From positions 1 to 57,667 of the forward strand of contig JAAXIF010000073.1 of assembly GCA_012270485.1 (NCBI GenBank): 57,667 bases of DNA. The letters run 5' to 3'. This DNA comes from Sphingobacteriales bacterium. Its GTDB lineage: Bacteria > Bacteroidota > Bacteroidia > Chitinophagales > Chitinophagaceae. Position numbers and translations under genes: made by a program. Positions 42,704 through 52,330 of this stretch are shown piece after piece. How positions within the stretch are numbered: the first letter of the stretch is position 1; the number at the start of each line of letters is the position of its first letter. Below the pieces are notes generated by a model. That model saw nothing but the letters and a program-made list of their open reading frames with translations. It made no database searches and was not told the DNA's origin.

Positions 42704-44218
42704 TTAGTATCCTGGATTTTGAACAAGACTACGATTAGCATTCAAAAAATCTTCTGGGATTGGCATTGCCCATTCTCTTGCAGTTGCTGCAAGTGTACAA
42801 GCACCTGAAGCAGAAATATTTGTTCCACAAGGAGCACCGCGAGAAACAGTTCTTGTAGTACGTTTCAGATCAAAAAAGCGATGACCTTCACCAAACATTT
42901 CTCTTCTTCTTTCATCAGCAATCGCATTGATCAATGCAGTACCTGTTAATACCACAGGTGTATACCCACTGATACGAGCTGCGCGTAATGTATTCAAATC
43001 GGCCAATGCAGAAACTTCATTTGCACCCCCTAAACGGGCATTGGCTTCAGCACGGATCAAATACATTTCACCCGTACGGAATACAGGATAGTTAGCGGTT
43101 CCGTCTACCAAACCGGCTTTTCCTCTATACTTAGTTACAGCCAGATTTGGAGTAGTGGTACCTGCTGCAGGAACACTTGTAAAATAGGCCTGATAGCGTA
43201 CATCATTATTCTGAATCAAACCACTTGTACCGGCAGCAGTTGCAATATCGGGCACAGGTCTAAAATAGCTTCTATTACTGGTGGCGAAAAATACCAGAAA
43301 TGAAGGTCCAAATTGACCAGACTCAAACTGAACATTGAAAATCAGTTCACCAACATTGGTTTGGTTGTACATACCGGAGAAAGCAGCTTGTGTAGTAGCT
43401 AATGGACGACCGTTGATTGCATTGGTTGCTGCAGTAGCTGCTTCAGCCCAGTTGCCTGCATACAGATTAATACGAGCTAAAAGTGCATATGCTGCATTTC
43501 TGTCCATATATGGGCGACTCAGACCGCTGGTTGGATTAACAGGCTTATCAACATTGCCTAATAGTGTAATGGCTTGGTTGATATCAGCAAAAAGATTATC
43601 ATAAAAGTCTTTATTAGTAGCCCTTGTTGGCTTTACAGAAGTAGAAACCACAAATTCCTTAATATAAGCCACTGCTAAATCAGTAGTACTACTACGATCA
43701 TATTTTGGAGAAAAATAACGCAGCAGATCAAAATGAGCTAACGCACGCAATGCATAAGCCTGACCTTTAATTCTGTTAGACACTCCCTGATTGAGCGACG
43801 TGGTAAACTTATCAACATCACGCAATACAATATTCGCGTTTGCGATGGTTACGTAAGGAGCAGTATACATACTTCTGATTTGACCGGTAGATTGGTTATA
43901 AATCCAGTCTGCCATGGCTCTTGAGTTTGCCAATGTTTCTGCAGAAACCTCATAGAGGTTATCACTCATGACATCAGGCATTAAAGACCAACAAGCCCCG
44001 GTACCACTACCAGAACCGTAATAATCATTCGCTCTTAAGCTAGCATAAGCACCAATCAACACTTCTTCTACTTGTTTCATGCTCGATGGGTTGGTAATGG
44101 CATCGAGAGCAAAGTCTGGCGTCAATTCAATGACGTCCTTTTTAGAGCACCCCTGCATCACCGTAATAGCTGCGAGTGCAACGATGGAATTTTTTATTAT
44201 TTTACTATACATGTTCAT
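42704..44218 (-). CDS. susD: SusD/RagB-family outer-membrane lipoprotein
   Basis: This 504-residue lipoprotein has a lipobox (ALAAITVMQGC|SKKD). Its SusD fold is marked by helical TPR-like segments (YALRALAHFDLLRYF; AYALLARINLYAGNWAEAA) and the C-terminal GEMYLIRAEANARLGG and ERRREMFGEGHRFFDLKRT blocks. SusD lids outer-membrane SusC pores and binds the incoming nutrient. It follows susC by 15 bp in the same operon. The substrate is unknown: no glycosidase or peptidase gene is adjacent on this strand. Confidence 0.93.
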   Translation of the reverse strand: MNMYSKIIKNSIVALAAITVMQGCSKKDVIELTPDFALDAITNPSSMKQVEEVLIGAYASLRANDYYGSGSGTGACWSLMPDVMSDNLYEVSAETLANSRAMADWIYNQSTGQIRSMYTAPYVTIANANIVLRDVDKFTTSLNQGVSNRIKGQAYALRALAHFDLLRYFSPKYDRSSTTDLAVAYIKEFVVSTSVKPTRATNKDFYDNLFADINQAITLLGNVDKPVNPTSGLSRPYMDRNAAYALLARINLYAGNWAEAATAATNAINGRPLATTQAAFSGMYNQTNVGELIFNVQFESGQFGPSFLVFFATSNRSYFRPVPDIATAAGTSGLIQNNDVRYQAYFTSVPAAGTTTPNLAVTKYRGKAGLVDGTANYPVFRTGEMYLIRAEANARLGGANEVSALADLNTLRAARISGYTPVVLTGTALINAIADERRREMFGEGHRFFDLKRTTRTVSRGAPCGTNISASGACTLAATAREWAMPIPEDFLNANRSLVQNPGY

Positions 44219-44233
44219 TCGTTTTGAGGGTGA

Positions 44234-47206
44234 TTAAAATCCAATGTTTAAACCAACAGTTGTTTGTACAAGAGCAGGATATTGTGCACCAACCAAGGCT
44301 GTACCGGTTGATTCTGGATCGAAACTCTCATACTTTGTAGCTGTCCACCAGTTCTGACCCTGAACAAAAATTCTTGCGGAACGGATACCTGTTTTGCCCA
44401 GCATTTTTGTTGGGAAAGTATAACCTAAGGTTACGTTACGCAATCTCCAGAAACTACCATCTTCAAGAAAACGAGTAACCTGAGACTGATAAGGATTGGC
44501 AGGAGCTGTTCCACCCAGTGTACCGGAAGAAGGTCTTGGTACATTGGTGATATCACCCGGATTTCTCCATTCTTTCAACAATTCAACCCACATGTTATCG
44601 AAGTAATAAGTTGGGTTAACAATGTTGTTTTTATCATTATTGTACACTACACGATCAAGGAAAAAGTTCAGTTGTGCACTTAAGTCAAAACCTTTGTAAG
44701 ACCAAGAAGAAGTGATACCTCCAAACCATGGAGCATCTGAAGTTCCTTGATACACTTTATCAGCAGGAGTATATACCATTGTGATGGATTTATCTCTCTT
44801 TTGATATTGTGCATTACCATTTGCCGGGTTAACACCTGCATATGGAACCAGGAATAAGGTATTCAAAGGTTTACCTACTTTTAGTATGGTTAATCCCTGA
44901 ACCAATGAGTCTTGAGATAATTCTACAATTCTGTTTTGGTTATAAGTAATATTAGCACTGATCGTCCAGTTGAAATCTTTAGCCTTAATCACTTCTCCGC
45001 GAAGTGTTAACTCTATACCACGATTACGAAGAACACCTACGTTACTGGGAATGGTTGTAAAACCACTGCTAGCAGGGTCAACAGTAATATTATAGAACTG
45101 ATCAGATGTTTTTCTATCGTACAATTCGATACTACCGCTCAATCTTCTTTTCAAAATAGAAAAGTCGATTCCGAAGTTAATAGTACGGTTGGTTTCCCAG
45201 CGGAAATCGAGGTTTCCAGGCTGTCCCGGCGTCCATCCACTAATTCCAGCGTAAGTAGCACCTCTAAATTGTGGAATAGGATAATCACCGATATTATTCG
45301 GGATATTATTATTACCATTTGTACCGATACTAGCTCTAACACGCAAGTCATCAAAGAGCTTGGTATTTTCCATGAATTTTTCACTTGAAGCAACCCAAGT
45401 TAGACCTATTGATCCGAAATTAGCAAAGCGGTTGTTCAAACCGAAACGAGATGAACCATCACGACGGCCTACTAAAGTCACATAATATTTACTGTCGTAA
45501 CCATAGTTAAAAATTCCGAAGTAGGAAAGAATACCATTGTCGGTACCAAAACCACGTACAGTAGGAATAAAGTTGGCATTGGCAACACTACCTTGTGTAA
45601 TACCTGCTTCATTGGTAAAACCATTGGTAAAACCATAAGCAGTAAATCCAAAGCTTCTGAAATCATTTTTCACCACTTCCGTAAACAAACCACCTTCTAT
45701 TTCATGTTTTCCAAAATTTTGTTTGTAGTTCAATGAAGTAGTTCCGGTATAACGGAAATTTCTATTTTGATCTTTTACAAATGCACCCGCTCTGGCTTGT
45801 GCACCCGCAGTACGAGGATCATTAAAGTTCACATTCTCATTAGCGGTGAAATCAATACCCCAGTTGGTTCTGGCATACAATCCTTTCAGAAAAGGGAAAT
45901 GGAATTCCAAATAAGAAGTAGCCACAGTCTTTAACTGAATAGATTCATTGTAATCTAAGAATAATTCCATGGCACCATTGGGTTGACCGGAAGTCAAATA
46001 ACCCGGACCTCCAAACTGCTGGTATTGACCTGTACGAGGATCTTTATCACGCTCATAAGGATTTGACCAACGGGCAGCATTCAATGGGCTAGCCAATGCA
46101 GTATTACCTTCAGGTGTTCCTTTTAATTTAGAAAAACCTGCTTGTAAACCCACACCAAATCTCCAATTCTTAATATTGTTGTCGACATTGATTCTTGCCG
46201 TATATCTTTTCAAACCAGTAGTTTTTACAATCCCCTCTTGGTCTAAATAAGAAAGCGAAGCATAAAATCTGCTAGCAGCAGTACCGCCACTTACACTTAA
46301 CTGGTGTTGTTGTGTTACACCTGTTCTGAACAATGCATCAGTCCAGTTGAAATTTACTTTGCGTAAACTATCTGCTTCAGCTGTAGTCCAACCATATGGA
46401 TTACCCCGCTGTAATTCATAAGTAATTTTCTGGTCACTATTCATTACCGGTAATCTGTCTTTTGGCAAATCACTAAAGCCAACTTGGGCATCATAACTAA
46501 ACTGTAAAGTACCGGCACGACCACGGCGAGTAGTAATTACAATTACACCGTTGGCACCACGAGAACCATACATGGCAGAAGCAACACCATCTTTCAATAG
46601 GTCCACGCGATCAAAGTCGCCCTGGTTCATACTAGCGAAATCGGCAGCAGAGATTTCAATACCATCTAGGATATAGAGCGGTACGTTACCACCACTGATA
46701 GAACCATTACCTCTGATACGAACCTGTGCGAATGAACCTGGTTGACCAGAGTTTGCTACAACAGACACACCGGAAGCTTGTCCCTGTAGTGCCTGATCAA
46801 AAGAACCGAATGGTTGTTTTCTAACTTCATTAGTTGAAGCCGTAGCAATAGCACCAGAGAATTTCTTACGTTGAATGCTGGTATAACCGGTTACAACTAC
46901 CTCAGATACGCTATTGGCATCAGCGTTCGTTAAAGTAATAGCTAGTGTACCCCCGGTTAAGGTAACGCTGCGATCGTTGAATCCAAGAGATGAAACAATA
47001 ATAGATGTAGTAGCGTTTGGAACGCTGATGGTAAAGTCGCCGGTAGCATTGGTTGCACCAACGGCTCTTCCATTTGCTTTAATGGTAGCACCTGAGATAG
47101 GGGAACCATTAGCCTCAGTTACCTTACCGGTAACATTTTTGTTTTGTGCGGAAGCCGTTGCTATAAATAGCATCAAGACTCCCAAGAGTGATAGGAATTT
47201 TCTCAT
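44234..47206 (-). CDS. susC: SusC/RagA-family TonB-dependent outer-membrane transporter
   Basis: This 990-residue protein has a signal peptide (MRKFLSLLGVLMLFIATASA|Q), an N-terminal carboxypeptidase-D-like domain (NVTGKVTEANGSPISGATIKA), a TonB-box/plug region (SEVVVTGYTSIQRKKFSGAIA; RIRGNGSISGGNVPLYILDGI) and a large 22-strand barrel ending VGLNIGF. It imports oligomers through the outer membrane with its SusD lid, energised by TonB. Upstream 655 bp are gene-free; no exact TAnnTTTG was found for it. No anti-sigma/ECF pair is adjacent. Confidence 0.95.
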   Translation of the reverse strand: MRKFLSLLGVLMLFIATASAQNKNVTGKVTEANGSPISGATIKANGRAVGATNATGDFTISVPNATTSIIVSSLGFNDRSVTLTGGTLAITLTNADANSVSEVVVTGYTSIQRKKFSGAIATASTNEVRKQPFGSFDQALQGQASGVSVVANSGQPGSFAQVRIRGNGSISGGNVPLYILDGIEISAADFASMNQGDFDRVDLLKDGVASAMYGSRGANGVIVITTRRGRAGTLQFSYDAQVGFSDLPKDRLPVMNSDQKITYELQRGNPYGWTTAEADSLRKVNFNWTDALFRTGVTQQHQLSVSGGTAASRFYASLSYLDQEGIVKTTGLKRYTARINVDNNIKNWRFGVGLQAGFSKLKGTPEGNTALASPLNAARWSNPYERDKDPRTGQYQQFGGPGYLTSGQPNGAMELFLDYNESIQLKTVATSYLEFHFPFLKGLYARTNWGIDFTANENVNFNDPRTAGAQARAGAFVKDQNRNFRYTGTTSLNYKQNFGKHEIEGGLFTEVVKNDFRSFGFTAYGFTNGFTNEAGITQGSVANANFIPTVRGFGTDNGILSYFGIFNYGYDSKYYVTLVGRRDGSSRFGLNNRFANFGSIGLTWVASSEKFMENTKLFDDLRVRASIGTNGNNNIPNNIGDYPIPQFRGATYAGISGWTPGQPGNLDFRWETNRTINFGIDFSILKRRLSGSIELYDRKTSDQFYNITVDPASSGFTTIPSNVGVLRNRGIELTLRGEVIKAKDFNWTISANITYNQNRIVELSQDSLVQGLTILKVGKPLNTLFLVPYAGVNPANGNAQYQKRDKSITMVYTPADKVYQGTSDAPWFGGITSSWSYKGFDLSAQLNFFLDRVVYNNDKNNIVNPTYYFDNMWVELLKEWRNPGDITNVPRPSSGTLGGTAPANPYQSQVTRFLEDGSFWRLRNVTLGYTFPTKMLGKTGIRSARIFVQGQNWWTATKYESFDPESTGTALVGAQYPALVQTTVGLNIGF

Positions 47207-47860
47207 TTGTTCTAGTTTTTAAAATTTAAGGCATGTTCATGAAGAATGTAGCGGTTACATTTTGTTTTAGATGAAAAAAAGTCTTGGTTATTATGGGGTA
47301 TTAAAGTCAGTGATCATTTTCATTTGATGTCTCCTCAATCAATCATTGTTTTATAGGAAATCTTCTGTACAATCGAGTTCTAAATCGGTTCCTCATTTTT
47401 ACATCTTATATCTCATATTCTAACACTTACTAACAATAAGTCGATTGTTACATTCGTTTAGCAAAATCGAAGAGTCAGCACATAAATAAAGACCATTATC
47501 GGTCTAAAATGCTGCACAAGCGGGTATAAATGTTAATAAAACTTAAATACTGTCAAAAAAATGAATATATATTATTTTACATAATTTATATATAATGATA
47601 TAATCAATCTTTTAAAGATTATTTTTTTATTAATTAAAACTTAAGTCCTACTAAATTTGTAGATATTTCATTTTAATTTATAGAATTGACGATCACCCTA
47701 CTTAGTCTTAACAATACGAGTATCAATCGTTTAATGATTGGTTTCTCCGTTAAAAACCCGAGGTTTTCCACATAAAAAACCGTTTTTTCCCCATTGAATA
47801 AAAGAATAATATGCAATTGATTGATAGTGCATTGCATTACTAACCCTAAATTGACAACTT
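47207..47860. promoter_or_regulatory. 654-bp divergent control region of susC and the T9SS cargo gene
   Basis: No coding frame is visible. Notable elements are TAACAAT-N6-ATTGTTA (47441-47460, perfect 7-bp dyad), a very AT-rich tract (47540-47640), an exact -7 match TAAATTTG at 47652-47659 for the rightward gene, and TATCAATCGT...GATTG at 47721-47740, resembling the dyad at 17791. Promoter placement for susC is unresolved. Confidence 0.4.
47652..47659 (+). promoter_or_regulatory. Possible -7 promoter element for the T9SS cargo gene
   Basis: TAAATTTG matches TAnnTTTG. It would give a 5' untranslated leader of about 200 nt. No -33 TTTG is visible. Confidence 0.25.
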
Positions 47861-50842
47861 ATGAGAATTTTTTTACGCAAACTACCTAGTCTATTGGCAT
47901 TATTGCTATTGACTTCCCTTGTTTCAGCTCAAAATCATTACTATGTTGCCATCAATGGTAACAATACAAATGATGGACGATCTCTAGGCTCCGCCAAGGC
48001 TACCATCAATGCTGCATTGACTGCCGCCGCCGCAGGTGATGTGATTCATGTTACACCCGGCACTTATACTGAGAAAGTCAATATCAATAAACAAGGTATT
48101 AAACTGGTATCTACAGAAGGAGCAACCGTGACATTCATCAATCCTTCCACAGCTGCCGGTGTGGGTACAGTTGCTATTGCCACTGGCATTAATAATGTAA
48201 CCATCGGTGAATCCGGTAAGGGATTCACCATTACAGGTTTTGATGGAGATGGCGGTAGTGAAACGGGTGCGATTTTCCTAGACGGCTCACATAATAATAT
48301 TTATATCGAAGGGAATACAATCGTTGCAAATGGAGAGCATGGATTAGGTTCAAAATACAATGCAGCAATTGACAATCTTGTTATTAACGATAACATCTTC
48401 TCCGGCAAAACATTTGTAGGAGCAGAACCGGGAGGCTGTGATTTTTCGACGACAACTCAATTCGCACCTAACAATAATGTTCCACGTCAGATGGTAGTAT
48501 TAGGTGGTGGACCCACTACCACAGCAACAAAAAATGTAATCTTCACCAATAATAAAATCATCGGAATAACAGGTGGGTATAACAGTGCTTCCGGTTGTAT
48601 ACAAGGCAATACACAAGTAACCATCGATGTCATTGGAGCTACGATCTCCGGAAATATTTTTGACGGTATTACTACTGACGGCTCCAATCTTCGTACACGT
48701 GGCAATGCAACAAGCATCAGTTGTAATACTTTTTATAACCGTAATCTGGGTACCAGCGCAACACATATTTTTTTCTTTGACCAAGATCCATTGACCGGTG
48801 CAAATCCTTCTTCTATCACCGGAGTATTAGAAGCGAATTCATTTCCAGATGGAGGGGCAGCATTTACCTCTGGTTATAGTACAGGTAGCATAAATACTTA
48901 CACGATCTACCGTGATGCTACGCAAGCTGCAACTGTGAATCAAATTTTGGGAACATCTTTTAATATTGCTACTGGTCCATCAGCACTTGCCAGTTTACCG
49001 CAACTGTTCGATTACAGTGTAGTATCGGATATTAATACCTGTGGTGCAGTGGTAGAGCTTCAAGTTCCCTCGCCATTAGCTTTTTGTAATACTGTTATTG
49101 CGTCTATCACCAATGATGTACATAGTAGTAATCTCTTTGAAGTTGGTACCACAAAAGTTATCTGGACAGTTACCGATATTCACGGTAATACCGATACCGC
49201 CTGGCAATTTGTAACCGTAATTGATAACCAGAATCCAACGATTCATCCGGTTACACCGGTTGTAAGTTGTGCAAATGCAACAGGCTCTTATACATTACCT
49301 GCATTGAGCGTGTCCGATAATTGTGGGATCAGTAGTATCAACTATATCGTTTCCGGCGCTACCAATAGAACCGGTACAGGAGTAGAAGCAAGTGGAGTCT
49401 TCAATATCGGAGTTTCTACCGTAACCTATACTGTTACTGATATTCATGGTAACAGCAGATCGTATGCTTATGATGTTACCATACAACCTGCTGCCGCAGC
49501 TACTTATACAGTAAGCAGTCCGGATGCATTTTGTAATCAACTTTCATTAACGGTAAATGGATCATCATGGTCTTCCTATCAATGGAGTTTGGCCGGCAAT
49601 ACCGTCGGTACACAAGCCATCCTAAACTTAGGACTCACGAATCCTGATGGTGTTTATCAACTTCAAGTCACGGATAAGAATGGTTGTGTATCTACTCCTG
49701 TTACTTATGCTTATCAAAAACAAACAGTTGCAGGAAATTATACTTTACTGGCTTCCACTAAACTAGCATTGGGGGTAGGGAATAGAGTTGCCAGTGGTAG
49801 TGTAGGTGTATCCGGTACCAATGGAGTAGCTAGTTTTGAAGCGAATAGTAGTGTAGCTTCTTCCGGATCATTTGTAAAAGCGCCTGCCATTGTTCGCAAT
49901 GGTTCAGGTATTCAACTGGCTTCCGTTATTACTGGAACTGCATTGGTAACATTACCCACTATGCAAAAAAATACAGTATCTACACGAAGTCTTTCTAATT
50001 ATACAGTCAATAGGAATACTGTTGTGACCTTAGCTGCTAATTATAATAGTTTGACTGTTAGAAAAGGTGCAGATGTAATATTGAATGGCAATATTTTTGG
50101 AATCATCAATATAGAAGAAGGAGCAAAAGTAAGATTTACACAAACAGTATTGGATATTGCTGAACTCAATGTGCAGGCAGGTGTACAGACCAATTTTACA
50201 ACAGTTCGTTTTGCTAATGGAACCAGTATACGCATCAGTAATAAAGTTCAGATCAGTGGGAACACACGCGTGAATCCTGATCAACATAAAGCAACATTTT
50301 ATCTAGGTGATCTGAATAGCGATGATGAATTTTTTAATGTAAAAGGATCGAATATACAATTCACCGGAAATGTGTACCTACCTAATGGCGCCATCCTTTT
50401 ATCCAGTGAAAAGGGTTGGAACAATAACATGAATGCTAATGTTAGCATGAGCGGATTCTTTATCGCTGAAGAAATTCAAAGTACGATTCCTTATGTTATA
50501 TGGAGCAGTTATACCTGTGGCTCACAACCAGTATATGTTTCCAATGGCTTTACTTCTATTCAATTTACTTCTGATGAAGAAAAGAAAAAGGAGAATCCAT
50601 TTACCGTTCAGGTAATCGGTAATCCATCTACCTCATTCTTCACATTGAAATTGCAAAGTCAGCGCTCACAAACAATTCAATTGCGTGTTACTGATGCAAC
50701 CGGAAGAATGGTAGATAGCAGGGCAAATAACCAACCCAATAGTACTGTCCAAATCGGTCATCAATATGCACCGGGTACTTATTTTGTTGAGTTGACACAG
50801 GGGACAGACAGAAAAGTAGTGCAGTTAATGAAAATTCGTTAA
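47861..50842 (+). CDS. Large secreted beta-helix protein with T9SS sorting domain
   Basis: This 993-residue protein has a signal peptide (MRIFLRKLPSLLALLLLTSLVSA). A right-handed parallel beta-helix (about residues 30-380; DGRSLGSAKATINAALTAAAAGDVIHVTPGTYTEKV is the typical start) is followed by HYR/Ig-like repeats (VTDIHGNTDTAWQFVTVIDNQNPTI; VTYTVTDIHGNSRSYAYDVTI). A beta-rich region with SLTVRKGADVILNGN follows. The C-terminal type A sorting domain starts at about residue 905 and includes NPSTSFFTLKLQ, VTDATGRMVDSRA and PGTYFVELTQGTDRKVVQLMKIR. It should be exported by type IX secretion and anchored or released at the cell surface. Function may be carbohydrate binding or lysis; no catalytic motif is certain. 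Confidence 0.85.
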   Translation: MRIFLRKLPSLLALLLLTSLVSAQNHYYVAINGNNTNDGRSLGSAKATINAALTAAAAGDVIHVTPGTYTEKVNINKQGIKLVSTEGATVTFINPSTAAGVGTVAIATGINNVTIGESGKGFTITGFDGDGGSETGAIFLDGSHNNIYIEGNTIVANGEHGLGSKYNAAIDNLVINDNIFSGKTFVGAEPGGCDFSTTTQFAPNNNVPRQMVVLGGGPTTTATKNVIFTNNKIIGITGGYNSASGCIQGNTQVTIDVIGATISGNIFDGITTDGSNLRTRGNATSISCNTFYNRNLGTSATHIFFFDQDPLTGANPSSITGVLEANSFPDGGAAFTSGYSTGSINTYTIYRDATQAATVNQILGTSFNIATGPSALASLPQLFDYSVVSDINTCGAVVELQVPSPLAFCNTVIASITNDVHSSNLFEVGTTKVIWTVTDIHGNTDTAWQFVTVIDNQNPTIHPVTPVVSCANATGSYTLPALSVSDNCGISSINYIVSGATNRTGTGVEASGVFNIGVSTVTYTVTDIHGNSRSYAYDVTIQPAAAATYTVSSPDAFCNQLSLTVNGSSWSSYQWSLAGNTVGTQAILNLGLTNPDGVYQLQVTDKNGCVSTPVTYAYQKQTVAGNYTLLASTKLALGVGNRVASGSVGVSGTNGVASFEANSSVASSGSFVKAPAIVRNGSGIQLASVITGTALVTLPTMQKNTVSTRSLSNYTVNRNTVVTLAANYNSLTVRKGADVILNGNIFGIINIEEGAKVRFTQTVLDIAELNVQAGVQTNFTTVRFANGTSIRISNKVQISGNTRVNPDQHKATFYLGDLNSDDEFFNVKGSNIQFTGNVYLPNGAILLSSEKGWNNNMNANVSMSGFFIAEEIQSTIPYVIWSSYTCGSQPVYVSNGFTSIQFTSDEEKKKENPFTVQVIGNPSTSFFTLKLQSQRSQTIQLRVTDATGRMVDSRANNQPNSTVQIGHQYAPGTYFVELTQGTDRKVVQLMKIR

Positions 50843-50875
50843 TCTCCCTTAAACCATACCAATTGCTTCATGTCG

Positions 50876-50904
50876 AAAGCCCGCTGAAAAGTGGGCTTTT
50901 TATT
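50876..50904 (+). terminator. Intrinsic terminator after the T9SS cargo gene
   Basis: AAAGCCCGC (50876-50884) pairs with GTGGGCTTT (50891-50899) around loop TGAAAA with one G-U, followed by TTATTATT. It begins 33 bp after the stop codon. Confidence 0.8.
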
Positions 50905-50981
50905 ATTTGAATGGTATAATTTTAAAAAATGCAACAATCCAAGAGAAAATTAATTTACAAACAATTGACTTCAGAATAAGT

Positions 50982-51185
50982 ATGCGTAATACCACCAAGT
51001 TAAAAGCGATTCTCAAATACTATCATATCGATCTTTCTATGAAAGAAAATGATATCATGGTGATGAATCTCATTCATAGAGAAACAGCCATGATCACATG
51101 TTTCGAAGACGTATCGTATAGTAAACTAATGGCAAAAGCATACTCACATCTGCAGAAAACGCTAAAGGAAGCGTTAAAAAAATAG
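50982..51185 (+). CDS. Small hypothetical protein of 67 residues
   Basis: ATG 50982 gives a 67-residue, mostly helical, weakly basic protein (MRNTTKLKAILKYYHIDLSM ... HLQKTLKEALKK). An in-frame TTG at 50907 would add 25 residues, but that start lies in the terminator and is unlikely. The pattern KLKxxLxxYxIDxSMxE, then a C-terminal AYSHLxxTL helix, reminds me of small uncharacterised Bacteroidota proteins. I cannot name a family or function. It stands between the T9SS gene and a phosphoesterase gene on the same strand. Confidence 0.6.
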   Translation: MRNTTKLKAILKYYHIDLSMKENDIMVMNLIHRETAMITCFEDVSYSKLMAKAYSHLQKTLKEALKK

Positions 51186-51278
51186 CTTACGAGCTGATAT
51201 CTTCTTTCATCTGTTCATGCTAAATGATATATAGGTAAATTGCTAGTACGAGTTATAGCAGCATCAAATTATCAGCAT

Positions 51279-52124
51279 TTGAACAGACGTAAATTCATTA
51301 AACGAACTTTCTTCGGACTAACCGGTGTTGGATTGGTAACTGGTTTATATGCTTGGCAAATAGAGCCTTTTTGGTTGGAATTTGTAAAGGTTAAAATGCC
51401 TATAAAAAATTTACCGCATGATCTGGTTGGTAAAACGCTCATGCAGATCAGTGATATACATGTGGGTAAAAAATTTGATCATCAATTTATCATCAAATCA
51501 TTCAATAAAGCCAAAGCCTTCAATCCCGATTTTGTGGTGTATACCGGTGATTATGTAAGTACACATAAGGGCAAAGTGCTCTACCATGTATTGGATGAGG
51601 TATTCGGACATTTGGTAAAAGGAAAAATAGCCACCCTTGGTATTTTAGGTAATCATGATTATGGGATCAATTGGGCGGAGGCCGATGTAGCAGATCATAT
51701 TGTCTCCAAGCTCAGTAATAATGGCGTTAAGGTCTTACGAAATGAAACCACAGCAATCAGCGGCTTACATTTTATTGGTTTTGATGATTATTGGGGATTG
51801 AATTTCAATCCTCAAAAAGCAATGCAACATTTCGACCCAACAAAAGCAACAATTGTATTATGCCATAATCCTGATGTATGCGATGAAGATATATGGGGAC
51901 AATATAATAGCTGGATATTATCAGGCCATACCCATGGTGGACAAGTAAAGCCGCCCTTTCTCCCTCCGTTGATACTTCCGGTGAAAAACAGAAAATATTC
52001 AGCCGGACAATTTTCGTTGAGTAATGACAGGACTTTATATATCAATAGAGCATTGGGTCATTTATGGCAGGTGCGATTGAATGTAAGACCGGAGATTACT
52101 TTGTTTGAGTTGCAAAAGGGGTAG
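51279..52124 (+). CDS. Exported calcineurin-like metallophosphoesterase
   Basis: This 281-residue protein begins (TTG start) NRRKFIKRTFFGLTGVGLV, a twin-arginine-like signal. It has the metallophosphoesterase blocks LMQISDIHVGK, VYTGDYVS, LGILGNHDYG, LCHNPDVC and LSGHTHGGQVK. It is a shorter paralogue of the membrane enzyme at 6670 without the helix bundle. No ATG exists near this frame start: TTG 51279 gives the tidiest signal peptide, and TTG 51240 adds thirteen residues. Substrate unknown, and the site of action (membrane or periplasm) depends on the twin-arginine reading. Confidence 0.8.
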   Translation: MNRRKFIKRTFFGLTGVGLVTGLYAWQIEPFWLEFVKVKMPIKNLPHDLVGKTLMQISDIHVGKKFDHQFIIKSFNKAKAFNPDFVVYTGDYVSTHKGKVLYHVLDEVFGHLVKGKIATLGILGNHDYGINWAEADVADHIVSKLSNNGVKVLRNETTAISGLHFIGFDDYWGLNFNPQKAMQHFDPTKATIVLCHNPDVCDEDIWGQYNSWILSGHTHGGQVKPPFLPPLILPVKNRKYSAGQFSLSNDRTLYINRALGHLWQVRLNVRPEITLFELQKG

Positions 52125-52273
52125 AGGTATCAGTGATATGCTGATGGGGCACAGTTTTTTCTATAGGAATCCATTGAATATGATGGGTTATGATTTTATA
52201 TCTGCGCATATCATAACAATCATAAAAAATCAGCGGCTCCATCATCAATTGTTTTAAAAGACCGATCAATAAA

Positions 52274-52309
52274 AAGCCGCCTATTTAACTAATTGAGGCG
52301 GCTTCTTTT
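52274..52309. terminator. Bidirectional terminator between convergent genes
   Basis: AAGCCGCCT (52274-52282) and AGGCGGCTT (52296-52304) form a 9-bp stem with a 13-nt loop, flanked by AAAA and CTTTT. It lies between the phosphoesterase gene (plus) and dapA (minus, ending 52331). Confidence 0.8.
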
Positions 52310-52330
52310 ATTATTTTAAAGATGGATAAC

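Noticed and set aside
45151..47222. Several open frames inside susC (for example 45151-45393 and 46914-47222)
   Set aside because: They are shadows of the 990-residue transporter in other frames and have no protein-like features of their own.
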